The translations under genes and the position numbers were made by a program. Below are positions 1 to 8,980 of a stretch of DNA of 64,000 bases, one piece after another (the stretch's first letter is position 1; every line of letters starts with the position of its first letter). The stretch is from the NCBI GenBank assembly GCA_949879795.1, contig CATLBR010000005.1, forward strand, positions 1-64,000. Direction: 5' to 3'. The stretch comes from an uncultured Hungatella sp. GTDB taxonomy: Bacteria; Bacillota; Clostridia; Lachnospirales; Lachnospiraceae. The notes under the pieces were generated by a model that saw only the letters and a list, made by a program, of their open reading frames with translations, made no database searches and had not been told where the DNA came from.

Positions 1-144
1 ATACAGCCTGTATCCAATGGCAATTCACAACTGAAAATGCCAGGACTAAGTTGGTGTCACTCTATCCTAAATTTGGTCCCATAGAGGCAAGTTAATTTAG
101 CTATATATAATGCAGACAAGACACTAGGGCAGTTTGCTTCTGCC
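1..144. other. Left-edge sequence with no assignable gene
   Basis: An A+T-rich stretch in front of the EIIC gene. No ribosome binding site for the ATG at 145, no clear promoter and no complete short gene was seen. It may contain a rearrangement junction because EIIC-like coding potential continues upstream of the first ATG to a stop at 82-84. Confidence 0.4.
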
Positions 145-1371
145 ATGAGCGCGAACATCTATGTGACTGCCATTCGTGACGCCATGCTGGCCTATGTGCC
201 CTTTACATTTATCGCGTCCATCTTTTTGATTTTGGCCTGTTTTCCCATCGAGGGATTTAACAATCTGGTTTCATCGATCCTCCACTGTGAGGCATCAGTA
301 TGGCAGGGAAAACTCATGTATGTACACGCCTCAAGCCTTGCAATCGGAGGCCTGCTGGTAGTTCTGACCATGGCTCATTCCATGGCGGAGAAGATGAAGA
401 TCAACGAGATTCAGGTAACCGTCACTTCTCTCGTAAACTATCTGATCCTCACTCCTATGCTGATGACAGATTCCGGCAAGGCCATTGCCTTAAATACCGT
501 AAGCGCCGAGGCCATGTTCTGTGCTATCCTGACAGGTCTGTTTACGGCAAAGATCTATCAGTTTATTGACAGCAAGGGCATTAAGATCAAGATGCCGGAG
601 GCGGTTCCGCCGGCAGTGTCGGCGCCGTTTGAGTCGTTGATCCCGTCTTTCTGCGCCATCTTCGTGTTCTGGGTTGTCCGTCTGATCATGGATGCCCTGG
701 GAATGAGCGCAGTGCAGCTGATCAACAAGACTCTGGGCATGCCTCTGTTTTTGATCGGCGGCTCCATCTTCGGCGTGGCAGGAGCCAAATTCTTTGAGCA
801 GCTTCTGTGGTTCTTCGGCCTTCACGGCGGCTCCATCGTTTCCGGCGTTATGACTCCTGTGTTCCAGGTACTGGAAGATCAGAACCGGAACCTGTCTATG
901 CTGGGTGAACTGCCTACCAATATTATCAGCAGCAGTTTTTATTCTCATTTTGCCTCCGTAGGTGTTGTGGGAGGCGTGATCGCGGCTCTGATCGTGGCAA
1001 GGAGCCGTCAGTATAAAGAGATCTCCAGGATCGCGGCAGTTCCCTATATCTTCGGCGTAGGAGAACCGGCCCTGTTCGGATTCCCCATGATGCTGAATTT
1101 TGACCTGATCATTCCGTTTTTGTTTTCCAATGCCATCTCGGCCGTCATTGCTTACATAGCATTTGCGGTGAAGCTGGTGCCCGTGGCCACAGGCCTGGTA
1201 CAGCTTCCGTGGACCACTCCGCTTTTGGTCAGCGGAGCGCTGGTAACCAACAGTATCTGGGGCGCGGCTTTGCAGTTAGTACAGCTGATCGTGGCTACCC
1301 TGATCTGGATGCCCTTTATCAAGAAGGCAGATAAGAAGCTGGCAGCCATGGAGCAGGGCGGGCAGGAGTAA
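145..1371 (+). CDS. PTS EIIC, lactose/cellobiose family (5' end doubtful)
   Basis: Membrane permease subunit of a phosphotransferase system that imports and phosphorylates a sugar. The 408-aa reading is almost entirely hydrophobic. It carries the FGLHGG motif (about residues 227-232) and GVGEPALFGFP, both typical of the lactose/cellobiose/beta-glucoside EIIC family. The EIIA gene follows 6 bases downstream, but no EIIB gene is visible nearby. The ATG at 145 has no convincing ribosome binding site. The frame stays open upstream to a stop at 82-84, and the upstream residues (TLGQFASAM) still resemble the family's N-terminal helix, with no in-frame start codon. The gene may be 5'-truncated or rearranged. 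Substrate unknown; the adjacent rhamnosidase-like enzyme suggests a plant-glycan-derived sugar. Confidence 0.8.
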   Translation: MSANIYVTAIRDAMLAYVPFTFIASIFLILACFPIEGFNNLVSSILHCEASVWQGKLMYVHASSLAIGGLLVVLTMAHSMAEKMKINEIQVTVTSLVNYLILTPMLMTDSGKAIALNTVSAEAMFCAILTGLFTAKIYQFIDSKGIKIKMPEAVPPAVSAPFESLIPSFCAIFVFWVVRLIMDALGMSAVQLINKTLGMPLFLIGGSIFGVAGAKFFEQLLWFFGLHGGSIVSGVMTPVFQVLEDQNRNLSMLGELPTNIISSSFYSHFASVGVVGGVIAALIVARSRQYKEISRIAAVPYIFGVGEPALFGFPMMLNFDLIIPFLFSNAISAVIAYIAFAVKLVPVATGLVQLPWTTPLLVSGALVTNSIWGAALQLVQLIVATLIWMPFIKKADKKLAAMEQGGQE

Positions 1372-1377
1372 AGAAAT

Positions 1378-1710
1378 ATGGCTGAGGAAAATGTAACCAG
1401 AGTGATGGAGATGATCAGCAGGGCAGGTCTTGCCAGATCCAGATATCTGGAGGCAGTAAGAGCGGCAAAACAGTCTGATTTTGAGAAAGCCCGGACACTG
1501 ATGGACGAGGGAGATCAGTGTTTCGGAAAGGCTCATGAACTCCATTCGGATTTTCTGGCCTCGGGGTGCGAAAATTTGCTGGAAAATGGAGGCGGAGAGC
1601 TGAATCTGATTCTGGTCCATGCGGAAGATCAGATGATGTGTGCGGAGACTTTCCGGGTGCTGGGAGCGGAACTGGTGGAATTATATAAGGCCTGTGTGTT
1701 TGGGCAGTAA
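1378..1710 (+). CDS. PTS EIIA, lactose/cellobiose family
   Basis: Cytoplasmic phosphocarrier that passes phosphate from HPr to EIIB in a sugar PTS. It is 110 aa, the normal size for this all-helical family. His81, in LVHAEDQMM, is the expected phosphorylated histidine, and the acidic residue after it fits the trimer's metal site. AGGAG at 1364-1368 lies 9 bases before the ATG. The spacing of 6 bases from the EIIC gene indicates co-transcription. The partner EIIB must be encoded elsewhere, since none is found in this window. Confidence 0.9.
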   Translation: MAEENVTRVMEMISRAGLARSRYLEAVRAAKQSDFEKARTLMDEGDQCFGKAHELHSDFLASGCENLLENGGGELNLILVHAEDQMMCAETFRVLGAELVELYKACVFGQ

Positions 1711-1780
1711 GATCTGGTGGCAATCGTATCTTCATGGGGTGCGGTTGCCACAAATGCTATAGAAGAGAAAGGAGAACCAT

Positions 1781-4120
1781 ATGGCGCAGGATTCAAAGTG
1801 GATTTGGAGCGGGAGCTGGGGGGCGAAGGAGGATGAAGTTCCCACGCAGGTGCTGTTTCGCAGGGAGATCGAGATCGACAGGGCTGTGGATACGGCGGAC
1901 GTAAAGATTTCGGCGGATTCCAGATATAAGCTGTATGTCAACGGGGTGTTGGCGGAGGCAGGTCCCTGCAAAGGGGACGGACAGATCTGGTTTTATGACC
2001 AGGTGTCCATAAAGCCGTATCTGAGAGAGGGAAATAATGTGCTGGCAGCAGCCGTGCTCCGCTTTCCCATGCACCCTTCCAGGGGAAACCAGAGTATGGT
2101 GGGGACTTATTTTCCGGGACTGTTCCTTGAAGGAAGTATTGTGGAAGAGGGAGGGACAAGCCTGGACATATCGGCGGACCGGGAGTGGAAATGTATCATC
2201 GATGAAAGAACCTCTTTTGTCCGGGAGGCCCCCGGGTTTGCGCCCCTTCATTTTTATGAGGATGTGACGGAGAAAAGGGAGGTCAGGACATGGAAGGAGC
2301 CTGGATTTGACGACAGCGGCTGGGAGAGAGCCTGTCCTTATGAGAGAGGGCTGATCCGGGATGCGGTGAGCCCGGGAAATTTAAATTCCAGGCCCATTCC
2401 TTATATGAGAAGAAGTAAGGGAAGATTTCAGGAGATCATGGCTGTGAGAAAGTCGGAGACTTCAAAGGAACAGTGGCAGCAGATGATCCTGGGCGCCGGC
2501 AGAGTGGAGATCGGGCCGGAAAAAGAAGAGATCGTGGAGCTTCACGCGGGAGAGGAGATGACGGGATATCTCCATCTGGTTCTGGAGGGCGGAACCGGAG
2601 CCAGGATCCGGATTTTGCAGTCGGAAGCTTATGTCCAGAGGGACAGCGTGGGAAAGAGCGGCAGGCCTGTAAAAACCGACCGGATGGATGCAAAATCCGG
2701 CGTTTTGACGGGATATGAGGATGTGTACTGTCCGGCAGGGGACGGAACGGAAGAAAAACCGGAGGAATATGAGCCTTTCTGGTTTCGCACATTCCGGTTT
2801 GTCCGGCTTTGGATCACCACGGGACAGGAAGGACTGACCATCAGAGACTTTTATTATGAGGAGACCGGATATCCCCTTGACATCAGGGCAGGCGTAAAGA
2901 CATCGGATGAGTCTCTTGAGGCCGTGTGGGATATCAGCGCCAGAACCTTAAGGCGGTGTATGCATGAGACTTATATGGACTGTCCTTTTTATGAGCAGCT
3001 TCAGTATGTGATGGATTCCAGAGCCCAGATTCTGTTTACCTACGCGGCCTCCATGGATGACCGTCTGGCAAGGAAATGTATGGATGACTTTAAACGGGCC
3101 CAGAGATATGACGGCCTTCTGTGCAGCGCTTACCCCAACACGCGGCCCAATGTGATCCCCGGGTTTGCCATTTTCTATGTGTGGATGGTTTATGACCATA
3201 TGATGTATTTTGGGGATCGGGATCTGGTCCGTTATCATATGCCAGGAGTGGAGCAGGTTCTGGCGTTCTTTGAGAGGAGCCGTACAGAGGAAGGATACGT
3301 GGGAAAGACCGGAGGGTTCTACCGTCAGGCCAGATTCTGGTCCTTTATAGACTGGGCGCCTCAGTGGAAGGTGGGGGTTCCCAATGCCGCGGGGAAAGGG
3401 GCTGTTACCATGGAAAGTCTTCTCTATCTCATGGGACTGGAGAAAGGGGCGGCTCTTGCTTCCTTCCTGGGCAGAGAAGAACAGGCCGGAGAGTACCGGG
3501 AGACGGCAGAAAAGCTCCGGGAGAGTGTGAGAAGGTTCTGTGTAGATGAAAACGGATGGGTCATGGACGGACCGGGATTTGCGGAATACAGCCAGCATTG
3601 TCAGGTGTTCGGAGTGCTGTCAGGCGTTCTCGACAGGGAGACGGGGCGAAGGAATCTTCTGGAGACTCTGCGTCACCGGGAACGGTACGCCCAGTGCACC
3701 GTATCCATGGCGCTGTACCTCTTCCGGGCTCTGGAGATGACGGGACTGTACGAGGAGACAAAGGAGTGCTGGAACGTCTGGCGTCAGATGGTAAACAATC
3801 ATATGACTACGGTGGCGGAATCTGACGATGAGCCCAGAAGCGAATGTCATGCCTGGGGAGCCCTGGCTCTCTATGAACTTCCGGCAGTGACTCTGGGGAT
3901 CCGCCCGGCGGCGCCCGGATTTGAAAAGATCAGAGTGTGCCCGGTGCAGGGATATCTGGATTGGGCAAGGGGAGAAGGACTGACGCCGAAAGGAAAGATT
4001 TTTGTGGAGTGGAGGAAAGACGGAGTGAATGGGATCTCGGTTACAGTAAGGGCGAAAAAAGAAGTGATGGAACGGATTGTCAGAGAAGAAGGTTTTCATT
4101 ATCAGTATGCGGAGGAATAG
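1781..4120 (+). CDS. Alpha-L-rhamnosidase-like glycoside hydrolase (GH78-type)
   Basis: Predicted to release terminal L-rhamnose, or a related sugar, from plant glycans or flavonoid glycosides. It is 779 aa with no signal peptide, so probably intracellular. Residues about 5-170 form a beta-sandwich substrate-binding region with the SRYKLYVNG pattern usual in this family. Residues about 370-700 are the (alpha/alpha)6 barrel. Asp400, Glu405 and Asp412 in DCPFYEQLQYVMDSR sit where GH78 enzymes have the catalytic DCP..R.....D segment. A GGAG site precedes the ATG. Its position after PTS EIIC/EIIA suggests import of a glycoside followed by intracellular cleavage. The exact substrate is inferred from family only. 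Confidence 0.82.
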   Translation: MAQDSKWIWSGSWGAKEDEVPTQVLFRREIEIDRAVDTADVKISADSRYKLYVNGVLAEAGPCKGDGQIWFYDQVSIKPYLREGNNVLAAAVLRFPMHPSRGNQSMVGTYFPGLFLEGSIVEEGGTSLDISADREWKCIIDERTSFVREAPGFAPLHFYEDVTEKREVRTWKEPGFDDSGWERACPYERGLIRDAVSPGNLNSRPIPYMRRSKGRFQEIMAVRKSETSKEQWQQMILGAGRVEIGPEKEEIVELHAGEEMTGYLHLVLEGGTGARIRILQSEAYVQRDSVGKSGRPVKTDRMDAKSGVLTGYEDVYCPAGDGTEEKPEEYEPFWFRTFRFVRLWITTGQEGLTIRDFYYEETGYPLDIRAGVKTSDESLEAVWDISARTLRRCMHETYMDCPFYEQLQYVMDSRAQILFTYAASMDDRLARKCMDDFKRAQRYDGLLCSAYPNTRPNVIPGFAIFYVWMVYDHMMYFGDRDLVRYHMPGVEQVLAFFERSRTEEGYVGKTGGFYRQARFWSFIDWAPQWKVGVPNAAGKGAVTMESLLYLMGLEKGAALASFLGREEQAGEYRETAEKLRESVRRFCVDENGWVMDGPGFAEYSQHCQVFGVLSGVLDRETGRRNLLETLRHRERYAQCTVSMALYLFRALEMTGLYEETKECWNVWRQMVNNHMTTVAESDDEPRSECHAWGALALYELPAVTLGIRPAAPGFEKIRVCPVQGYLDWARGEGLTPKGKIFVEWRKDGVNGISVTVRAKKEVMERIVREEGFHYQYAEE

Positions 4121-4124
4121 ATTC

Positions 4125-4817
4125 ATGCCGATAGGAATCTTATGCGGATGCGGGGCCGTGTTTGCCGGAGGCCTTGTGGGAACCGTGTGCGGAAAATACA
4201 TTAATGATGAGACAAAAGATGTGATTACTACGGTGTTTGGAATGGCAGCCATAGGCAACGGAATCATGTCCCTTATCAAAGGCAGCACCATGCCGCCGGT
4301 GATATTGGCGCTGATCGTGGGTACCCTCATAGGGCAGAGTCTTCAGCTGGAAAGGCGGGTAAAAAGCGGGCTGAAAGCTGCTCTGGACAGACTGCCTCTT
4401 GCCACAGACAGGATCGATATGAATGAGTATGTAACGATTGTGGCCATCTTCTGTGCCGGAGGGTTTGGCATCTATGGGGCGCTGATGGAGGGCATGTCCG
4501 GGGACTCTTCCATCCTTCTGTCAAAATCCATTATGGATTTTTTTACTGCCGTCCTTTTTGCCGGAACCATGGGGGCGGCGGTAAGCCTGGTGGCCCTTCC
4601 CCAGCTCGCCGTTTTTATGATCCTCTTCTGGTTCGCCAGATTGATCGTCCCTCTGACTACGCCGGAGCTGCTCAACGATTTTGTGGCCTGCGGCGGGATC
4701 ATGACCATAGCGGCTGGCCTGAGAGTGGCAAAGATCAAGGATATGCCTCTGATCAATATGCTTCCGGCCCTGGTGCTGGTGATGTTCTTCAGCAGGGGCT
4801 GGGGCATGGTATTCTGA
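4125..4817 (+). CDS. DUF554 family membrane protein
   Basis: A 230-aa multi-spanning membrane protein of the DUF554 (YdfK-like) family, whose function is unknown; a transporter-like role is often supposed. Glycine-rich hydrophobic segments run through the whole chain. The ATG at 4125 (MPIGILCG) is chosen because GGAGG at 4111-4115 lies 9 bases upstream and overlaps the end of the rhamnosidase gene. A longer reading from 4077 would overlap that gene by 44 bases. It is probably translated from the same transcript as the PTS and rhamnosidase genes. Confidence 0.85.
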   Translation: MPIGILCGCGAVFAGGLVGTVCGKYINDETKDVITTVFGMAAIGNGIMSLIKGSTMPPVILALIVGTLIGQSLQLERRVKSGLKAALDRLPLATDRIDMNEYVTIVAIFCAGGFGIYGALMEGMSGDSSILLSKSIMDFFTAVLFAGTMGAAVSLVALPQLAVFMILFWFARLIVPLTTPELLNDFVACGGIMTIAAGLRVAKIKDMPLINMLPALVLVMFFSRGWGMVF

Positions 4818-4825
4818 GAAATTAT

Positions 4826-4845
4826 TTACCGTATTAAAACGGTAA
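4826..4845. promoter_or_regulatory. Small inverted repeat after the DUF554 gene
   Basis: TTACCGT-ATTAAA-ACGGTAA is a perfect 7-bp dyad in the 121-base gap between the DUF554 and esterase genes. There is no following T-run, so it looks more like an operator or weak hairpin than an intrinsic terminator. Role unknown. Confidence 0.35.
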
Positions 4846-4938
4846 GAAACGTAGTGGAAGTTGGCTCTTCTGTTCTCTATAATGGCTGTATAAGGAACCA
4901 AAAGTAAGTATGAAACAAAGAGGAGGAGGCAGCTGATT

Positions 4939-6792
4939 ATGAGAAAAAATGAGAAGATGAAGTGGAAAAGGACGGCAGGTCTTCTGCTGGCAGGAACTTT
5001 GGCACTGACCGGATGCAGTACAGATGCAGGCGCCGGTTCAGGGGAGGGCAGCGGGACAGCTGCGGCTGCGGCGGAGACAACGGCGGCAGCTGTTACCGCA
5101 GCAGAGACCACAGCAGCGGCTTCGGCGGCGGAGACAGGAGCAGCAGAAAACAAAGAGACTACAGCGGCAGAGACAGAAGCAAAGCAGGAGTCCGGCACCG
5201 GGGAAACGGTGGAATTTATGAAGGCGGCTCAGATGGAGACCAAGGAAGGGAATCTGGAGTATTTTTCCTACAGTGCCAAGGCAGACGGATTTGACAGCAA
5301 CCGTGTGGATATTATGTCCCCGGCATTCTATATCTTTGCAGGCAATGTGGACGAGAAAGGGGCCAATGAGCTGGTAAGCGATCTGGGTATGGCCGAGAGA
5401 GTGCAGAAGTGGGCAGGAAGTATCTTTGTAGTCAACCCACTGGACGGCAGTGAGTACGGCGAAAAGGATCTTGACGCTTTTCTGGAGCTGGTCAACAGCC
5501 AGGGGGCCGCTAAGAACGTAAAAGTGGTGGGGATCCAGGACGGCGGTACCTTTGTGAACAATTATGTATCTCAGAAATGCTATTTTGTATCCGGTATGTT
5601 TGTGTACGGAGGAGAGATGGAAGAGGGATTGGACTATTTTGTTCCGGTTCCCGTATATTTGTCAGGAGATGACCAGACGGCGGCTGAGTATTATACAAAG
5701 GCCAATGAGGGCGTAAATCTGGCCGTGGTGGAGACCGGTGCGGAAAGTGATCTGGGAACGGCATTTGACAACGCGTGGAACAAGGTGCTGTCCAAAAATT
5801 ATCGGATTTATGACTGGACTACGGAATTTTACTCCAGCAACATCATGGACCACAACACCCCCTATGAGCTCAATGAGATCCCGGATTTTGATGCCCTGGG
5901 GATCCGGTATATTACTTGCAAGGATGAGAAGGTAAGCGGCATGGAAGGGGCATACAGCTGGTTTGAGTATGTGCCGGAGACAGTTCTGGCTATGGAGGAG
6001 AAGTCCGTGCCTCTTGTGGTAAGCTGCCACGGCAACAAGAATGATCCCCATATGCAGGGAGATACCACAGGCTGGCCGGAGACGGCGGCGAGAGAGGGAT
6101 TTATAGTGGTTTCACCGGAGTGGCAGCCCTCGGATATTAATTTTACAGGCTGTGACGGACTTGGGGAGGAGGGAGTAGTGGCCCTTGTGGGGGACCTTAT
6201 GGAAAAATACCCTCAGATCGACCCGTCCAGAGTGTACATCAGCGGTTTGTCCGCAGGCGGTGCGTTTTCCTTTATGATGGGGATCAAGCACAGCGACATA
6301 TTTGCGGCGGCAGCCCCTGTATCCGGCGTGAATTCTTTCGCGGCCGAGATCAAGGAAGCACTGGAAAGCTATACGGGACATGGAACACCACTTCTCTATA
6401 TGTGCGGGGACTACGACTTTTTCCAGATGATCCCCGTGGACGGAAGCAGCCCCAACGGTATGCAGGGATTGTGGGAGTCTGACGAGAACGTAAGGATATT
6501 CTCTGCCCTTCAGGCATATCAGAAGACGCTGGGACTTGCGGTAAGTCAGGAGCCTGACATGGAAGCCAATCCTTACTATGGGATCGCGCTGGACGACTGG
6601 AAGAAAGTGGCCCTGGGGGATAAGGAAATGTACACAGGCACGCTGTCCAATGAGAACGGCGTGGTCATGGAGCTGGCGGCCATCCTTGATCAGCCTCACT
6701 GGAATTACAAAGGGGAAGCCGATTATATCTGGAATTTCTTCTCCCGCTACAGCAGAGACGTGGAGAGCGGAGAGATCGTGTTTGAAGAATAG
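4939..6792 (+). CDS. Secreted lipoprotein with PHB-depolymerase-like alpha/beta-hydrolase fold
   Basis: A 617-aa surface-anchored esterase candidate. Residues 1-26 form a lipoprotein signal with lipobox LTGC and lipidated Cys26. An Ala/Thr/Glu-rich linker spans about 35-85. The C-terminal half is an alpha/beta hydrolase: GLSAGG at 436-441 gives nucleophile Ser438, CGDYD at about 490 gives the acid, and His587 in QPHWNY the base. HG in VVSCHGNK (about 364) fits the oxyanion loop. The arrangement resembles LpqC/PHB depolymerase-type esterases, so feruloyl or acetyl-xylan esterase activity is possible. The N-terminal half (90-310) is unassigned. AGGAGG lies just upstream of the ATG. Confidence 0.78.
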   Translation: MRKNEKMKWKRTAGLLLAGTLALTGCSTDAGAGSGEGSGTAAAAAETTAAAVTAAETTAAASAAETGAAENKETTAAETEAKQESGTGETVEFMKAAQMETKEGNLEYFSYSAKADGFDSNRVDIMSPAFYIFAGNVDEKGANELVSDLGMAERVQKWAGSIFVVNPLDGSEYGEKDLDAFLELVNSQGAAKNVKVVGIQDGGTFVNNYVSQKCYFVSGMFVYGGEMEEGLDYFVPVPVYLSGDDQTAAEYYTKANEGVNLAVVETGAESDLGTAFDNAWNKVLSKNYRIYDWTTEFYSSNIMDHNTPYELNEIPDFDALGIRYITCKDEKVSGMEGAYSWFEYVPETVLAMEEKSVPLVVSCHGNKNDPHMQGDTTGWPETAAREGFIVVSPEWQPSDINFTGCDGLGEEGVVALVGDLMEKYPQIDPSRVYISGLSAGGAFSFMMGIKHSDIFAAAAPVSGVNSFAAEIKEALESYTGHGTPLLYMCGDYDFFQMIPVDGSSPNGMQGLWESDENVRIFSALQAYQKTLGLAVSQEPDMEANPYYGIALDDWKKVALGDKEMYTGTLSNENGVVMELAAILDQPHWNYKGEADYIWNFFSRYSRDVESGEIVFEE

Positions 6793-6813
6793 ATGAGAAA
6801 ATCCTGAGAAATC

Positions 6814-6850
6814 AAAGCCGGGGACCTGTCTGACAGATTCCCGGCTTTTG
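6814..6850. terminator. Bidirectional intrinsic terminator
   Basis: AAAGCCGGG (6814-6822) pairs with CCCGGCTTT (6840-6848) and is flanked by A and T runs. It sits between the convergent esterase gene and the zinc-ribbon/transglutaminase gene and could serve both. Confidence 0.75.
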
Positions 6851-6865
6851 GCTTCTTTCACATAT

Positions 6866-8980
6866 TTAATTGGCAAAAGGCGTCAGACCCAAAGTACCTG
6901 AATCGCCGCAGTCGATGACGTATGTGTCGTCTGTAAGGTACTTGCGCCAGCTGTCGTGGTTGTAGTAGGTGATGGGACCGGTCCCTGCATTTTTGTAATC
7001 TAACAGCGCGTTTGCGTTTTCCTCGAAAACGCTCTGGTTGTTGGAATCCTCGGAGAGGGCCGTCGTCTCAATGAGGAAATAGTTTCCTGTGCCGGTAGCG
7101 TCATCCCCGCTTCCGTTCCAGACTTCCACAGCCACCTGGGCGTGGCCCGGCGGGAAGATCAGAAATACATGCATACCCGCACTCTGGAGGGCGCTTGCCA
7201 CAACCAGGGATGTCTCGATGCACAAACCGCTTTTCTGTTCCAGCACCTCCTCCGGAAAAAGGATGTGCTGATTGCTGCCGCTTAAAGAGAAGGAATCCAT
7301 ATTATACCGGACGCCTGATTCATACAGTGCCCGCATGATGCCTGCGGCTTGGAGATAGGTGCCCACATAATGGTTATTCCATTTTGTATTCTGATACCCT
7401 ACAAAGGATTCCATCTGGCCGTTGGTGATGCTGGATATGTGGTCGATGGCCAGCCGCTTCAGCTCTGATATGGCCGGCGCCTCCGGCGTCAGAAAACACA
7501 AGATATTGTCCTTTGTGGCGACTCCGTATTCGTCACTGTACCACTCAAAATCATACTTGCTCTTGATGGTTACCGGAAATGTCTTCGCTTCGATGAGAGT
7601 TCCGTCTGAATTGGAGACCGTCACGTTGATCTGGGCGTCTTTCGCCGCCGACAGATTCAGGTCGCCGGTGAGGGCAGGCGGCTTGACATAGATTTCCGTG
7701 TAGGCGGAATCCAGAGTGAAGGTCTCTTTGTAGTTCTGTGTAAACCCGGGTATCTCTGCTTCCACCAGGATCTTTCTTGTGCCGCTGGCACATCCTGTTT
7801 TTATGACCAGGAACGCGTCATAGGAATTGTACAGAGAGGGGTATATGGTGTCCACGGTGTCATAATTTATGGAAATCTTGCCTGTGCGGACATATTCAAA
7901 TTCATATCCGTCCCGCTCTTTCTCATCCATCTCCGAATATGTATGAATCTCCTGGGCAAGTTTGGAAGACAGGCTGCGCTGTCCCAGGTAATGGTTCTGT
8001 TCGCCCTCCAGAGAATCCAGGAACTCGCTGTAGCGGAGCATTTCGACGGTATCGTATCTGTCGATCATATTCTGGGCGGACTGGTATCTGAGGGGGTCGT
8101 CATACTGTACGGACAAGTATAATTTCCGGCTGATGCTGTCGTTTAAGTCCAGTATGGTTTCATATTGTTTCCATCTGATTTCCAGGCAGGGGGGACAGGA
8201 GTCGACTGCGGCATATCCTTCTTTTACATTCTGATACCATGGGTAAAAAGCATTGTAGTATTCTTCTGTTGAAGTATAATCTTCTGCCCGGGGCCTGTTA
8301 TCCAGATAAGCCTCACAGAAATCCAGATAATCCGCCAGGAATGTCCAGATTTCCAGGACCGCGTTTTGGGAGTCGGACATCATATTAAAATATTCGAGTC
8401 CCGCGGTTTTGAGATTGGCGTCGATGCCGCTGACGGACTCCGCCTGCTGCTGCAGCTTTGACAGGTCGGAGAGCAGAGTTTCTACGATCTCGCATTGCTT
8501 TCTGCTTCTTTCTACGAAATCTTCTTCCTCATCGGCCAGGACGTGGATCTTGTCGTAGGCGTCAGAATAAACCTCTTCCGCCTGATCAATATATTCCAGC
8601 AGTTCTGCCTCCGATGTGGACGAGGAGGATTTGCCGCCGGAATCTTTCTCTTCCGACCGTGCCTCCGTCCTGTCTTTTTTTGAATCTTTCGGCGATGAGG
8701 AGGTCCGGTCTTCCGACTGTGCCGATGTCCTGGGACTGTCGGCCTCTTTGTCTTTGGACGACAGGAGAGAGCCGCCTGCCACAAAGATGCAGACGAGGGC
8801 CGCCGCGACCGCGATGACGACGGGCAATGCAGGCTTTTTCTTTTTTTTCTCGTTCCCCGGGCCGCCGGAATCTTCTTTGCCGCCGCTTTCTGCTGTCTTC
8901 TCCTGCTTTTTGCCGCACTCGTCGCAGAACATGTCGTCGTCTTCCAGGAGCGCCCCGCAATAAATACACTTCTTACTCAT
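6866..8980 (-). CDS. Zinc-ribbon / single-TM / transglutaminase-like protein
   Basis: A 704-aa membrane protein of unknown role. Residues 5-22 form a CxxC...CxxC zinc ribbon (Cys5, 8, 19, 22). A Lys-rich stretch precedes one transmembrane helix at about 50-72, followed by a Ser/Lys/Glu-rich linker and a long, partly coiled-coil region (125-350). Residues about 500-650 resemble a transglutaminase-like cysteine protease fold, with likely triad Cys587 (SGLCIET), His613 (PGHAQ) and Glu638. Topology should place the ribbon in the cytosol and the enzyme-like domain outside. Its start overlaps the stop of the upstream TIR gene by 8 bases (8973-8980), so the two are translationally coupled. Function as a signalling or wall-remodelling pair is inference. 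Confidence 0.75.
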   Translation of the reverse strand: MSKKCIYCGALLEDDDMFCDECGKKQEKTAESGGKEDSGGPGNEKKKKKPALPVVIAVAAALVCIFVAGGSLLSSKDKEADSPRTSAQSEDRTSSSPKDSKKDRTEARSEEKDSGGKSSSSTSEAELLEYIDQAEEVYSDAYDKIHVLADEEEDFVERSRKQCEIVETLLSDLSKLQQQAESVSGIDANLKTAGLEYFNMMSDSQNAVLEIWTFLADYLDFCEAYLDNRPRAEDYTSTEEYYNAFYPWYQNVKEGYAAVDSCPPCLEIRWKQYETILDLNDSISRKLYLSVQYDDPLRYQSAQNMIDRYDTVEMLRYSEFLDSLEGEQNHYLGQRSLSSKLAQEIHTYSEMDEKERDGYEFEYVRTGKISINYDTVDTIYPSLYNSYDAFLVIKTGCASGTRKILVEAEIPGFTQNYKETFTLDSAYTEIYVKPPALTGDLNLSAAKDAQINVTVSNSDGTLIEAKTFPVTIKSKYDFEWYSDEYGVATKDNILCFLTPEAPAISELKRLAIDHISSITNGQMESFVGYQNTKWNNHYVGTYLQAAGIMRALYESGVRYNMDSFSLSGSNQHILFPEEVLEQKSGLCIETSLVVASALQSAGMHVFLIFPPGHAQVAVEVWNGSGDDATGTGNYFLIETTALSEDSNNQSVFEENANALLDYKNAGTGPITYYNHDSWRKYLTDDTYVIDCGDSGTLGLTPFAN

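Noticed and set aside
5041-5180. GC-rich repetitive sequence in the esterase gene
   Set aside because: It encodes the Ala/Thr/Glu linker after the lipobox; ordinary low-complexity spacer, not a separate repeat element.
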